The notes under the pieces are model-generated. The model had not been told where the DNA came from. It was given only the letters and a program-made list of their open reading frames with translations, and did no database searches. From assembly GCA_030066215.1 (NCBI GenBank), contig JASJCA010000005.1, positions 19,573 through 83,572 of the forward strand: 64,000 bases of DNA. Reading direction: 5' to 3'. The DNA is from Rhodobacter sp. Its GTDB lineage: Bacteria > Pseudomonadota > Alphaproteobacteria > Rhodobacterales > Rhodobacteraceae. Shown here piece after piece: positions 16,245 to 25,662 of this stretch. Made by a program: the position numbers and the translations under genes. Positions within the stretch are counted from its first letter, which is position 1, and every line of letters begins with the position of its first letter.

Positions 16245-18079
16245 TTTCCCACTCCTTCTGATGTCCAGTCGAACCCAAATGTGTATTTCACCGTGCCAGG
16301 AGCGCCCTGCCCGGCACCCGACACAACGAATTTCGTCTCCGTGACCTGCAATGGCTCCAGCCCGGCCGTCAGCGCATACACGCTCTCTGCGCTACGCACC
16401 CAAAGCGCGCTGCCCGCTACCAGGAACAGCACCAATGCCGCGGCGTATTGCAGGGCCCCGCGCATGCCGATGTCGCGCATCGGAATTTGGTTCTCTTTCT
16501 GATCGTGGAACAGAATGACCAGGCAGAGCGACAGATAGAGAAACACGTTGACGAGGCTCAGGATGTAGAACCCCTTGGCCTCTTGCACCTGATCGACCAG
16601 CACCACTGGGGCCAGGGCGCCAACTGTCAAAAGCGCATGCGGCGCGATGGCACGCAGGGGCAAACCGGTCCGCACCGCCTCGCCTTTTGGCGTGATGCGG
16701 AAATCGACGAATTCACCGGTGATCCGGTCGCGCACAGCCATCAGCGTACCCCAAAGCACCCAGGGCCATTGCGCGGTGGCAAACAACGCCTTCTCCCAGC
16801 TCAGCACTTTGGCATCCGTGGGCCGGAAGAGCCCGTCCTTCTGGATTTGCGCCGCGATCCAAATCAGCAAGATAACGGGCGGAGCGGCGTGCGCTATGAA
16901 GCCTGGATAGGTGACGTTCGCGAACCGAATATCGAAAAGCAGGGCCAAGATCGGCATGGCGTACATCAGCGCCATGAAGCAGGCAAAGAGCGGGTACCAA
17001 AGCTGGGAAAACACAAACTGAAACTTCAGCCGCGCAGGAAGGCTGCCCAGGTACCTTGGCGTATATCTCAGGAGTAAGCTGACCAGGCTGCGCGACCACT
17101 GGAATTCTTGGGTGATCATGTCTGAATAGCTGCCTGGTCCGTCGCCGACCGCAATGGCGTCGATGGCATGGGCGCCGCGCCACCCCCCGGCATTGAGGAT
17201 CATTGAGGTCGAGTGGTCTTCGGCCAATTCCGGCCCCAGGCCGCCGACGTCCTGCAACGCACGGGTGCGCACCGCGTAATGCGACCCGATGCACATCGGC
17301 GCCCACTTCGCCGTGTAGCCGGACTGCAATACGCCATGGAACATCGCTTCGGCGTTGAGGCGTGTGCGGGCGGCCCAGCTTTCGCGGGCATTGCGCGAAC
17401 AGATGCTCGGAGCGCTCACATACCCGACCGCGGGGTCGGCGAAGGGTTTCAGCATCTCGTGCAGATAGTCGGGTTCCGGCGCGTGATCGGCGTCGAGCTG
17501 CGAGACGAAGTCGTAATCACGGTAGCCATAGGTATCGTAGAAGAACGCCAAATTGCCCTCTTTGCACCGTTTGCGGCGCGGCCAGGTGTCACGGTGATAT
17601 TCCGGATGACCTCGGCGGGTGGAGATCTTCACGCCGTGCTCGCGACACCACGCAATCGTATCTGGCGACGGGTCTTCGTCGGCCAACCATGTGTCATGCG
17701 GAACGGTTTGTGCCAGCATCGCCCGAAGGGTCCGCTCGACAACGGAAAACGGTTCCGAGGGCGTCTTGGTGACGACCATCGCGGCCCGGAACTCTCCCAA
17801 ATCCTCAAGCGTCGCCGCTGACCTGCGGGCCCGCAGAAACATCGCCAGGAAGTAGACCTGGAGGAAGAAGATCCAGAATATAGCCGCAGTAACCGTGCCG
17901 TACCGCCCCCAGGACAAAACGTGATCGGGCGACAACCACCACCCCCAAAAGAACAGCGCAAGGCCCACCCATGCACCGATAAGCAGCCGGTACTTCCAGC
18001 GTTGGCGCACCGTCAGTGGATCCGCCAGATACGGCTTCACGGGCCGGCGCGGCGAGGTGGGTTCACGCATGTTCGGCAT
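16232..18079 (-). CDS. Membrane GT2 glycosyltransferase, cellulose-synthase-like
   Basis: Processive-type polysaccharide synthase of 615 residues. Two membrane segments precede a cytoplasmic GT2 domain that shows ADEDPSPDT, the UDP-binding QLDADHAPE, the catalytic-base region ELAEDHSTS and a QEFQWSRS motif in the position of QxxRW. At least five further membrane segments follow (about 325-560). A periplasmic C-terminal stretch ends in GKWWR. No PilZ domain is evident, so cyclic-di-GMP control at the protein level is not supported. It overlaps galE by 17 bases and the GH26 gene by 13. Nucleotide sugars are probably supplied by the two epimerase-family genes upstream. Polymer identity unknown. 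Confidence 0.9.
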   Translation of the reverse strand: MPNMREPTSPRRPVKPYLADPLTVRQRWKYRLLIGAWVGLALFFWGWWLSPDHVLSWGRYGTVTAAIFWIFFLQVYFLAMFLRARRSAATLEDLGEFRAAMVVTKTPSEPFSVVERTLRAMLAQTVPHDTWLADEDPSPDTIAWCREHGVKISTRRGHPEYHRDTWPRRKRCKEGNLAFFYDTYGYRDYDFVSQLDADHAPEPDYLHEMLKPFADPAVGYVSAPSICSRNARESWAARTRLNAEAMFHGVLQSGYTAKWAPMCIGSHYAVRTRALQDVGGLGPELAEDHSTSMILNAGGWRGAHAIDAIAVGDGPGSYSDMITQEFQWSRSLVSLLLRYTPRYLGSLPARLKFQFVFSQLWYPLFACFMALMYAMPILALLFDIRFANVTYPGFIAHAAPPVILLIWIAAQIQKDGLFRPTDAKVLSWEKALFATAQWPWVLWGTLMAVRDRITGEFVDFRITPKGEAVRTGLPLRAIAPHALLTVGALAPVVLVDQVQEAKGFYILSLVNVFLYLSLCLVILFHDQKENQIPMRDIGMRGALQYAAALVLFLVAGSALWVRSAESVYALTAGLEPLQVTETKFVVSGAGQGAPGTVKYTFGFDWTSEGVGKWWR

Positions 18080-19073
18080 GTGACATTTCGTTCAATTCAA
18101 GGCCAAAAGACGGTGCGGCGTCGCGCACGATGGTCTCGATATCCGAGAATTCCGCAGTGAACCGGAAGAGCTGTCGCGCACGCGATGGATTTGCGTAGAG
18201 CGCCGGCGGATCACCGCTTCGGCGTGGCCGCATGCGCGTCGGCACCTTTCGCCCGCAAAGATGTTCGATAACCTTGATGACGGTCAGTATGGAATGGCCG
18301 TTTCCGCTACCCAAATTGACCGCGACGTTGCGGCCACCGCCGGCAAGATACTCGTATGCCAAGACATGGCCGCGCGCCAAATCATCGACATGGATGAAGT
18401 CGCGCACGCAGGTGCCATCGGGCGTGTCGTAGTCAGAGCCGTAGATATCGAGGCAGTCGATTTTTCCAGCCGCCGTCATCAAAGCGAGCGGAATGAAATG
18501 CGTCTCCGGCGTATGCTTCTCGCCAAGGTCGCCCTCTGGGTCAGCCCCGCAGGCGTTGAAATACCGCAAAATGACATGGTCGAGCCCGTAGGCGCAATTG
18601 TAGTCGGCAAGCATCTGCTCGCAGATGAGTTTGGTGCGCCCATACGGATTGATCGGCTCCTGCCGTGCGTCTTCGGAGATCGGCAGATTCTTCGGTATTC
18701 CGTAAGTTGCGCAACTGCTGGAAAAGATGAACCGCTTGATCTCGGTTTTCCGGCAGGCCTCCAGCAAGGCGATCATGCCGCCTACATTGTTGTCGTAATA
18801 CCGCGCGGGGTTGATGACGCTTTCGCCCACATAGGCCGATGCAGCGAAATGCATGACCGTGTTGATCTTGTGCATGCCGATGATGCGCTGGACGGCCTCG
18901 GTGTCGCGGGTGTCAACCTCGTAAAAGGGACCCCAACGCACATCCGTGCTGTGACCCGTCGACAGGTTGTCAATCGTCACCGGCAGCAATCCGGCATTCG
19001 CCAAATGCTTGCAGGCGTGGCTGCCAATGAACCCGGCTCCGCCGGTCACCAATATGGCAGGTCTCTTTTTCAA
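18063..19073 (-). CDS. galE: UDP-glucose 4-epimerase
   Basis: Extended SDR nucleotide-sugar epimerase (336 residues) interconverting UDP-glucose and UDP-galactose. It has the Rossmann motif TGGAGFIGSH, HFAASAYVGES, the Ser/Tyr-Lys active site (SSSCATYG and NPYGRTK), LRYFNACGADPEGDLGE and DYDTPDGTCVRDFIHVDDLA, which are GalE hallmarks. The C-terminal RRSGDPPALYANPSRA is also typical. Its ATG overlaps the stop of the UDP-xylose synthase-like gene as ATGA, and its end overlaps the GT2 gene, so it is embedded in the exopolysaccharide operon and likely provides UDP-Gal (or UDP-GalNAc) for the polymer. Confidence 0.93.
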   Translation of the reverse strand: MKKRPAILVTGGAGFIGSHACKHLANAGLLPVTIDNLSTGHSTDVRWGPFYEVDTRDTEAVQRIIGMHKINTVMHFAASAYVGESVINPARYYDNNVGGMIALLEACRKTEIKRFIFSSSCATYGIPKNLPISEDARQEPINPYGRTKLICEQMLADYNCAYGLDHVILRYFNACGADPEGDLGEKHTPETHFIPLALMTAAGKIDCLDIYGSDYDTPDGTCVRDFIHVDDLARGHVLAYEYLAGGGRNVAVNLGSGNGHSILTVIKVIEHLCGRKVPTRMRPRRSGDPPALYANPSRARQLFRFTAEFSDIETIVRDAAPSFGLELNEMSHAEHA

Positions 19074-20107
19074 AGCGCCATCGCCCTCGCTGTCGCGTTT
19101 TGGCTGAGTTGATCGCGGAAATAGCGGATCGTACGGTCCAACCCGCGTTCGAGCGGCACGGTTGGCGCCCAGCCAAGCAACCGCTTCGCAACGGAGATGT
19201 CCGGCCGGCGCTGCAATGGATCGTGTTGGGGCAGATCGCGGTAGCTAACCGGGTTGGTTGTACCGGTCTTCGATCGCACAAGCTCTGACAGTTCCAGAAT
19301 CGTGACTTCCGCAGGATTGCCGAGATTCACGGCCTGGAACCGCTGCAGTGGTGCATTCATCAAACGGATCAGGCCGTCGATCATATCGTCCCGGTAGCAA
19401 AACGACCGGGTTTGTGTGCCATCGCCGTTCACGGTCATCGCAACGCCGCTCAGCGCCTGGACAATCAAGTTGGACACGACCCGGCCATCCTCTGGGCTCA
19501 TGCCCGGACCGTAAGTGTTGAAGATGCGGGCAATCCGGGTTTCGACCCCAAACCGGTCGTTGTAGTCGTGAAACAGAGTCTCGGCCGCCCGTTTACCCTC
19601 GTCGTAGCATGCTCGAGGCCCACAGGTGTTCACGTTGCCGCAATAGCTTTCGGGTTGTGGACTGATCTTGGGATCGCCGTAGATCTCCGAGGTCGACGCC
19701 TGAAGGATGCGCGCACGCTTGGATCGCGCAATCTCCAGCATATTCATGCCGCCCAGAACACTGGACTTGAACGTATGAAGCGGGTCGCGTTGGTAGACCG
19801 GCGGTGAGGCCGGACAGGCCAGATTGTAGATTTGGTCGATCGGGGTTTGGATCGGCAGCGGCTCGATTATGTCGTGCAAGATGAAATCAAAGCGCGGGCA
19901 GCCGAGCAGATCCGAAAGGTTCTCGAGCCGCCCCGACAGCAGATTGTCGATCGCGATGACCCGGTGACCCTGCTCGATCAGGGCCCGGCATAGCTGCGAG
20001 CCCAGAAAGCCGGCGCCGCCGGTCACGATGATCCTTTGCTGATCGCGCCGGGATGCGACCGCCGGGGCCTTGCGCGACGATTGCGGTCTGAATTCGGTCA
20101 CCGTCAT
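19070..20107 (-). CDS. UDP-glucuronate decarboxylase (UDP-xylose synthase)-like SDR
   Basis: The 345-residue extended SDR has TGGAGFLGSQ, then the UDP-xylose synthase signature NLACPASPPVYQRDP, SVLGGMNMLEIA, ILQASTSEIYGDP, GPRACYDEGKRAAETL (Tyr/Lys pair) and RIFNTYGPGM. This pattern strongly favours oxidation and decarboxylation of UDP-glucuronate to UDP-xylose over plain epimerisation. About 85 bases separate it from the type I secretion adaptor, and it overlaps galE by four bases. It would supply xylose or a related pentose to the polysaccharide made by the GT2 synthase. A UDP-glucose dehydrogenase is not in this window, so UDP-glucuronate must come from elsewhere. Confidence 0.88.
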   Translation of the reverse strand: MTVTEFRPQSSRKAPAVASRRDQQRIIVTGGAGFLGSQLCRALIEQGHRVIAIDNLLSGRLENLSDLLGCPRFDFILHDIIEPLPIQTPIDQIYNLACPASPPVYQRDPLHTFKSSVLGGMNMLEIARSKRARILQASTSEIYGDPKISPQPESYCGNVNTCGPRACYDEGKRAAETLFHDYNDRFGVETRIARIFNTYGPGMSPEDGRVVSNLIVQALSGVAMTVNGDGTQTRSFCYRDDMIDGLIRLMNAPLQRFQAVNLGNPAEVTILELSELVRSKTGTTNPVSYRDLPQHDPLQRRPDISVAKRLLGWAPTVPLERGLDRTIRYFRDQLSQNATARAMAL

Positions 20108-20192
20108 GGTCTTTTTCCCCGGAGAACAGATGCAGCGCCCAGAGGGCGTTTTGCAGGCGCTGCGCGGAATTCTGAGTTGAGATCCATCGGCA

Positions 20193-21539
20193 TCAATCCT
20201 CGCGAAACGCGCGCGACATCGAGTCGACGATCGGCTTGGTCAGGTATTGCATGAAGGTACGCTCTTGCGTCGTGATCAGGATTTCGGCGGGCATGCCCGG
20301 GGTCGGAGAAAAGTTCTTCACCCGCGTCAATTCGGTTGGATGCAGACTGATCCGCGCGATATAGACCTCGCGATTGGGATCTTCCTTGGCGTCGGGGATG
20401 GCGTCCGCCGAGACGTAATACACCTCGCCGTCCAGTACCGGTGTGGTGCGCTGGTTCAGCGCCACCAGACGAACCGATGCGTACTGGCCGACCTGCACGC
20501 TGTCGATATCCGTGCGCGGGATCAGCGTTTCTATGATCAGCGGTGCATCGAGCGGCAGGATTTCCGCAATTCCCTTTCCGGCTTGGATGACACCGCCGGT
20601 GGTATGATAGTTGAGCCGCAACACCGTGCCGGCGACCGGGGCAACGATTTGGGTGCGCCGCAATACGTTCTCGGCCTGCTGAAACTGCTCCTGCACGCTG
20701 TCGAGTTCGGACTGGACGGCCTGCAATTCGTCGAGCGCGGCCTGGTTGTAGGCTTGCCACGCCTGGAGCGCCTGCTTTTTGTACTTGTTGATCTGCGACT
20801 CGCTTTCGCCGATTTCAGCGTAAAGCCGAGCAATCTGACCTTGGCCGTCGAACACCGCGCGTTCCAACGCATTCAGATCGGATTTGCGCGCGAGCCCCTC
20901 CTCGACGAGGGCGGTCTTTGATTCCAGATCGTCCTGCAACAGCACGACCTGTTCTTCCAGCGCGATGCGCTGCTCCTCGTAGCCCCAGATGCGCAGTTTT
21001 TGCGCATCAATGTTGGCATTGATCAGAGCCAGATCGTTGTTCAGCTTTTCCCGCGACAGCGTGAAACTCATCCGCTGGCTGTCGAGGATTTCGCGGATAT
21101 CCGCGTCCATCGTCGACTTCACCAAGAGCTGGGTGGAAAACTCGATCTTGTCCTGGTCATCGTATTCGGCGTTGAGCCGCGCGCTCATGGCGATCAGCCG
21201 TGCCCGGCGCAGCTCGAGTTCCGTCATCCGGGTTTCCGCCGCCGTACGATCAAGCGTCAGCAGGGTCTGGCCTTCCGCTACAACCTCACCTTCTTCGACG
21301 AGGATTTCCTCGATAATGCCGCCTTCGAAGTGCTGAATGACCTTGTTGCGGCCGGTCGCAACGAAGCTTCCCTGCGAGACGACCGCGGCCGCAAGCGGCG
21401 CGGTGAATGCCCAATAGCCGAAGCCACCGAGCGACACGCCCATCAAAAGGAGCCCCAGCAGCCCGATACGCCAAATGCTGCGCGGCACATCCGAATACCA
21501 CTCGGTCGTTGTGTAGGCGGGAACGTGCGCGATACTCAT
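20193..21539 (-). CDS. Type I secretion adaptor, HlyD/PrtE family
   Basis: Periplasmic adaptor (448 residues) of a type I secretion system. One membrane segment lies at about residues 23-48, followed by VVSQGSFVATGRNKVIQHFEGGIIEEILVEEG in shortened form at about 55-85, the usual first lipoyl half. A long coiled-coil hairpin (about 100-310) follows, then RTQIVAPVAGTVL as the second half, and a C-terminal barrel with PGMPAEILITTQERTFMQYL, typical of PrtE/AprE. It starts three bases after the ABC transporter stop. It should work with that transporter and a TolC-like pore; the NodT-type protein at 29650 is a poor match for that role, so the pore is probably elsewhere. Confidence 0.92.
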   Translation of the reverse strand: MSIAHVPAYTTTEWYSDVPRSIWRIGLLGLLLMGVSLGGFGYWAFTAPLAAAVVSQGSFVATGRNKVIQHFEGGIIEEILVEEGEVVAEGQTLLTLDRTAAETRMTELELRRARLIAMSARLNAEYDDQDKIEFSTQLLVKSTMDADIREILDSQRMSFTLSREKLNNDLALINANIDAQKLRIWGYEEQRIALEEQVVLLQDDLESKTALVEEGLARKSDLNALERAVFDGQGQIARLYAEIGESESQINKYKKQALQAWQAYNQAALDELQAVQSELDSVQEQFQQAENVLRRTQIVAPVAGTVLRLNYHTTGGVIQAGKGIAEILPLDAPLIIETLIPRTDIDSVQVGQYASVRLVALNQRTTPVLDGEVYYVSADAIPDAKEDPNREVYIARISLHPTELTRVKNFSPTPGMPAEILITTQERTFMQYLTKPIVDSMSRAFRED

Positions 21540-21542
21540 CTG

Positions 21543-23552
21543 TCAGCCTGCCTGCGGATCTGTATGGGGAGCCTGAACGGGTTGTTGTCCACCGCGCCGG
21601 CGGTTTTCCAACGCTTCCAGGACTTGCTGCCGCTGGCCGTAGACGGCGATGTTTCCGTCGGCCATCAGCATGATCTTATCGACCGAACTGAGCAGCGATG
21701 GCTTCTGCGTAATGACGACCAGCGTCATGCCTTGGCTTTTGGCATGGGTCACGGCGCGGGCGAGTGCCTGATCCCCAGCCGTGTCCAGGTTGGAGTTGGG
21801 TTCGTCCAACACGACAAGCCGCGGATTTCCAAAGAACGCCCGGGCAAGCGCAATGCGCTGCTTTTGACCGCCAGAAAGCGGCGATCCATCGGCGGCCACC
21901 ACGGTTTCATAGCCTTGCGGGAAGCTTGAGATCATCTCGTGCACGTCGGCCAGGACTGCGGCTTCGTGGATTTGCGCGTCGGTGGCGTCCTCGCGCATCC
22001 GTGCGATGTTCTGTTTGATCGTGCCCGGGAATAGCTGCACGTCTTGCGGCAGATACCCGATGTTGGTGCCAAGTTGGCGTTGGTCCCAGTTCCGCAAGTC
22101 CATGAGATCGAGCCGGACCGAACCCGATGTCGGCAGAACCGATCCAACCAGCATCTTGCCCAGCGTCGTCTTTCCAGCGCCGGAATTGCCGATGACCGCC
22201 AGTGACTCGCCTGGTGCCAAGACGAAACTCAGGGCATTCAACACGACACGCTTCGTCCCTTGCGGCACGTAAAGCAGTCGCTCGACATCCAGCCGGCCCT
22301 CTGGGCGTGGGAGGATCAGCCGATCCTGGTTCAGTGGTGAGGATCGCAAGAGATTGGCGATGCGATCGTAGGCAGCCCGTGACATCAGGAAGTGGTTCCA
22401 ACCCTCGATGGCGCCTTCGACCGGAGCCAGCGCCCGGCCAGCGATGATGGACGCGGCAATCACCATGCCGCCTGTGATCTGCCCTTGAATCGCGAGGTAG
22501 GCGCCCCAGCCCAGGATGCCGATCTGGGTCAACAGCCGCACGGCACGTGAAAATGCAGCGGATACGATGTTGCGGTCTTGCGCGCTGACTTGCGCCTTCA
22601 GCGAGGCAGCGGTGTCGCGGCCCCAGATCGAGACAGCCTCGGGGATCATCGCCAGCGCATTGATGATTTGGCTGTTGCGCGACATCGAGTCGAGGTGAAG
22701 GTTCGCCTTGCTTTGATGAACGTTGGCCTCGGCGAACTTGCCCGAGGTTATGCGCTGGTTGATCAAGGCGATGACGAACAAAAGCAGCGCGGTCGCCACG
22801 ACGATGCTGCCAAGGTGGGGATGCACCAGGTAGATTGCCAGGATGAACAGCGGGGCGAAGGGGACATCGAGAAACGACAGAAGCGTTCCCGAGACCAGAA
22901 ATCCACGCAGCTGCTGCAAGTCGCCAAGCGTCTGGTATTCGCGGCCGTTGCTGCTGAGCGAGGCGCGCGCTGCGGCGCTAAGGATCGATGAGCCGAGCTG
23001 CGCAGCCAATTCCACCGCGGTGCGCATCAGTACGAAGCGTCGAACCGCATCGAGAATGGCCTGCAGCACCACGGCGCCCACGATGACCGCGGTCAACATG
23101 ATCAAGGTATCCATCGACCGGCTTGTGAGGACCCGGTCGGAGATCTGGAACAGATAGACCGGGATCGCCAGGATCAGCAGGTTGGTGGCGCAGGTGAAAA
23201 CCATGACCAGAAGCATGTTTTGCCGGATCGCCCGCAGGCCGCGATTTAGGCTGCCCGCGAAATCCGTCGGGCCCAAACGCTTGTGAAAAACGCCCTTGTC
23301 ACTGTGTCCGGCTCCGCCACCGCCCGACGCGGTCGCGGGTGGGCCGTCGGTCTTTTTAGGCGGGGTCTTGTCGGTTTGTTCCTCCGATGGGTAGAGATCT
23401 TCGACACCTCGAAACGCGCGACCGTCGGCATGGACGCGCTGCGATGGCTTGAGGCGCAACGCAGGCCGGCGCACGGAATGTTTGAACATCCAAGTTGCGG
23501 CATCACCCGTCTGGACGTCTTCCTGCTCTTTTTCGGCTCCAAAGTCTTTCAC
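21543..23552 (-). CDS. Type I secretion ABC permease/ATPase, PrtD/AprD family
   Basis: Inner-membrane exporter ATPase of 669 residues. An unusual low-complexity N-terminal extension of about 105 residues (SEEQTDKTPPKKTDGPPA, then Gly-rich) precedes the six-helix domain, which begins NMLLVMVFTCATNLLILAIP. The nucleotide-binding domain has Walker A GNSGAGKTTLGK, signature LSGGQKQRIALARA and Walker B LVVLDEPNSNLD. No C39 peptidase domain is present, so it belongs to the class exporting proteins with uncleaved C-terminal signals. The start is GTG 23552 with AGGA upstream. It sits immediately after the two repeat-rich proteins, its most likely cargo. The extension could be a substrate-docking element; that is conjecture. 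Confidence 0.92.
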   Translation of the reverse strand: MKDFGAEKEQEDVQTGDAATWMFKHSVRRPALRLKPSQRVHADGRAFRGVEDLYPSEEQTDKTPPKKTDGPPATASGGGGAGHSDKGVFHKRLGPTDFAGSLNRGLRAIRQNMLLVMVFTCATNLLILAIPVYLFQISDRVLTSRSMDTLIMLTAVIVGAVVLQAILDAVRRFVLMRTAVELAAQLGSSILSAAARASLSSNGREYQTLGDLQQLRGFLVSGTLLSFLDVPFAPLFILAIYLVHPHLGSIVVATALLLFVIALINQRITSGKFAEANVHQSKANLHLDSMSRNSQIINALAMIPEAVSIWGRDTAASLKAQVSAQDRNIVSAAFSRAVRLLTQIGILGWGAYLAIQGQITGGMVIAASIIAGRALAPVEGAIEGWNHFLMSRAAYDRIANLLRSSPLNQDRLILPRPEGRLDVERLLYVPQGTKRVVLNALSFVLAPGESLAVIGNSGAGKTTLGKMLVGSVLPTSGSVRLDLMDLRNWDQRQLGTNIGYLPQDVQLFPGTIKQNIARMREDATDAQIHEAAVLADVHEMISSFPQGYETVVAADGSPLSGGQKQRIALARAFFGNPRLVVLDEPNSNLDTAGDQALARAVTHAKSQGMTLVVITQKPSLLSSVDKIMLMADGNIAVYGQRQQVLEALENRRRGGQQPVQAPHTDPQAG

Positions 23553-23577
23553 CGGATTATTCCTGCCTTTCTTCGGG

Positions 23578-25539
23578 CTAAGCCAAGACGGTTTCCATAC
23601 TGTCGGCCGGGGTCTCGGTGACGGCCGGCGGGGCGATGGCGTACTCGGCCGCAGCGGGGTCGTCGCCTAGGATGCCATCGGCCAAGAACAGCACCGCCTC
23701 ACTCGCCAAGTCCGAGGTGTTCTGGATCGCAAGTGGATCGTCCGCGGCGATGAACTCGGCCTGATACAGAACCGCGTCAGAGTAGGTTCCACCGGCCGAA
23801 TAGATCGTTGAATCGACGCCGGCGTCCGTGACCGAAGCGACATTGATCAACTCGTTGCCGCCGGTGGTGACCTGAATTGTCGCGCCATCGGCGCCTTGCA
23901 CGGTTCGAGCCGCGACCGCGACCTGATCGGCATCGCCGAGGACGTTTGTCTGCTCGACAAGTTGAATGTCGATGAGGTTGCCGGAGATATACAGGACGCT
24001 CATAACGCCTGTCCCCGCAAAGGCGGCGTCCGACAGTATCGCGTCCGAAAAGTCGTCGCCTCCTTTGGCGGCCGTCTCGGCGGCTTCGCTATAGGCCGCC
24101 GTCATCTCGACCGTCGTATCCACGCCGATGTCGGTGATCGACGCACTGTTAAAGAGCAAATTGCCGGAGGTCTCCAGAACGCCGCCGAACGCCTCGCCAA
24201 AGTGCACGTTGTCGTTGTCGAGCAGCACATTCGTCTGCGACAGGAAGCTGACGTCGATGATACTGCCGCCGACGATGATCAAGTCGTAGTGAAAGCCCAG
24301 CCCCAACAGACTGGCGAAATTCGACATTAGGTTGCCGCCGGCTTCGATGAAGGTCTCGCTGCCCTCGAAGCTGACGCTGACGACGTCGGCATCGTTTGCG
24401 AAGTTGAACTGCTGGATGTGATTGTAGTTGACGACGTTGCCCTCGATGCGGGTCACAGCCACATGGGCAGGCGCGCCCAAGGCCTCGCCGGACGGAACCG
24501 GCTTTGCGTTTGCAACGGTGCTGATCGATGCTGCGCTCACTGCTTCATCGACCGTGGAATGCGCGAAAAGGCGGCCGCCGTTCACGGCATCCAAGTTGTG
24601 CCAAACGTTGATCTGGCTGATGGCGTTTGCGAAATAGACGCCGCCCAACACCGCAATCACCGGCGCATCGATCCAATCTGTAATCAGGTGAGCTTCGTTG
24701 ATCAGGACGTTGTCGCCGGCGACGACGTTATGGACAGGGGCATCCCCATCCAGGACACCCGAAGGACCCGCTGCATCGGCATCCGGGTCGGACGGCGCGA
24801 AGGCCTCGCTGTGGTCGGACAGCCGCGGCAGTTCGCCAGCGGTCTGCCCGTTGACCGTCACTTCCGATGCGTCGGCGTCGAAGGCCAGGTGAATATCGGC
24901 CCCTTCCACAGAGGGCCCGAGACCAGTTTCCTTTAGACCTTTGATTGCGTGGGCAATATCCAGCCCGGTGTCGACCATCGCGTCCTCGTCTTCGGGGTAC
25001 GCGGGAAACCCAAGCGGGTCCAACGCGTCCGCCGCGGAAACCAAAGACACCAAGAGACCATCGAAAGAAGCAGGGTCGAAAAACGGAAAACCGGGATCGA
25101 AATCCCAAAGATGATCCTGATCCGAAAGCGAATTCAGCTGAACCGTGATCGTGGCCATGGATGATGGCGGCGGCACGATGAAATAGAACTCGGGCATCGC
25201 CGCGAAGGTCGGTGCCTGAAAGGCTGGGGCGCCGAAATGGCCAGGTCCGCCCGGCAGCGGCGACCAGGGGCTGCTGAAGAGGAACGGCCAGCTGGCCGCC
25301 CCGCTGGCCGGCGGAAGGGTCAAGGCGGAATACGGTCCGGGAAGAAACGGATAGTAGTCACCCAGCGCATAGGGACTGGAGACGTTCACTGTGACGTTCA
25401 AAAGACCGCCGAGGTCGGCGGTCGCGGCGCGCTCTGCCAGGAATTGATTGTATTCAACGCGAAGCCGGGCTGCTTCGGTATTGAGTCCGAATAATCCGAT
25501 GAAGTGCGCGATGAGTTCGGTCTTGTCGTCGAGCAGCAT
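23578..25539 (-). CDS. Large repeat protein, probable type I secretion cargo
   Basis: A 653-residue acidic protein with no signal peptide and no recognised domain. A Pro-rich N-terminal part (about 50-150) is followed by a degenerate repeat of roughly 80-100 residues whose core reads SGNLIDIxxxxQTNVLxDxDxV then GNxLxNxASIxDxGVD, seen at least three times between about 270 and 620. The composition (Asp, Asn, Gly, Val, no Cys) suits an extracellular beta-rich protein. Its stop is 25 bases before the type I ABC gene. Lack of an N-terminal signal together with this position points to export by that system. A structural or carbohydrate-binding matrix role is inferred; no RTX nonapeptides are present. 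Confidence 0.75.
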   Translation of the reverse strand: MLLDDKTELIAHFIGLFGLNTEAARLRVEYNQFLAERAATADLGGLLNVTVNVSSPYALGDYYPFLPGPYSALTLPPASGAASWPFLFSSPWSPLPGGPGHFGAPAFQAPTFAAMPEFYFIVPPPSSMATITVQLNSLSDQDHLWDFDPGFPFFDPASFDGLLVSLVSAADALDPLGFPAYPEDEDAMVDTGLDIAHAIKGLKETGLGPSVEGADIHLAFDADASEVTVNGQTAGELPRLSDHSEAFAPSDPDADAAGPSGVLDGDAPVHNVVAGDNVLINEAHLITDWIDAPVIAVLGGVYFANAISQINVWHNLDAVNGGRLFAHSTVDEAVSAASISTVANAKPVPSGEALGAPAHVAVTRIEGNVVNYNHIQQFNFANDADVVSVSFEGSETFIEAGGNLMSNFASLLGLGFHYDLIIVGGSIIDVSFLSQTNVLLDNDNVHFGEAFGGVLETSGNLLFNSASITDIGVDTTVEMTAAYSEAAETAAKGGDDFSDAILSDAAFAGTGVMSVLYISGNLIDIQLVEQTNVLGDADQVAVAARTVQGADGATIQVTTGGNELINVASVTDAGVDSTIYSAGGTYSDAVLYQAEFIAADDPLAIQNTSDLASEAVLFLADGILGDDPAAAEYAIAPPAVTETPADSMETVLA

Positions 25540-25662
25540 GTATCAGACCCCGCACGCACTCGGCGTTCGTACTTTGGTGTCTGCTCGTGCCTCGGAACGT
25601 TTTTTGTCTTTGGTTGGCCTGCGCGAAGGGCTCCGCGCAGGCCGTTGGTGTTCTGCGATCGA

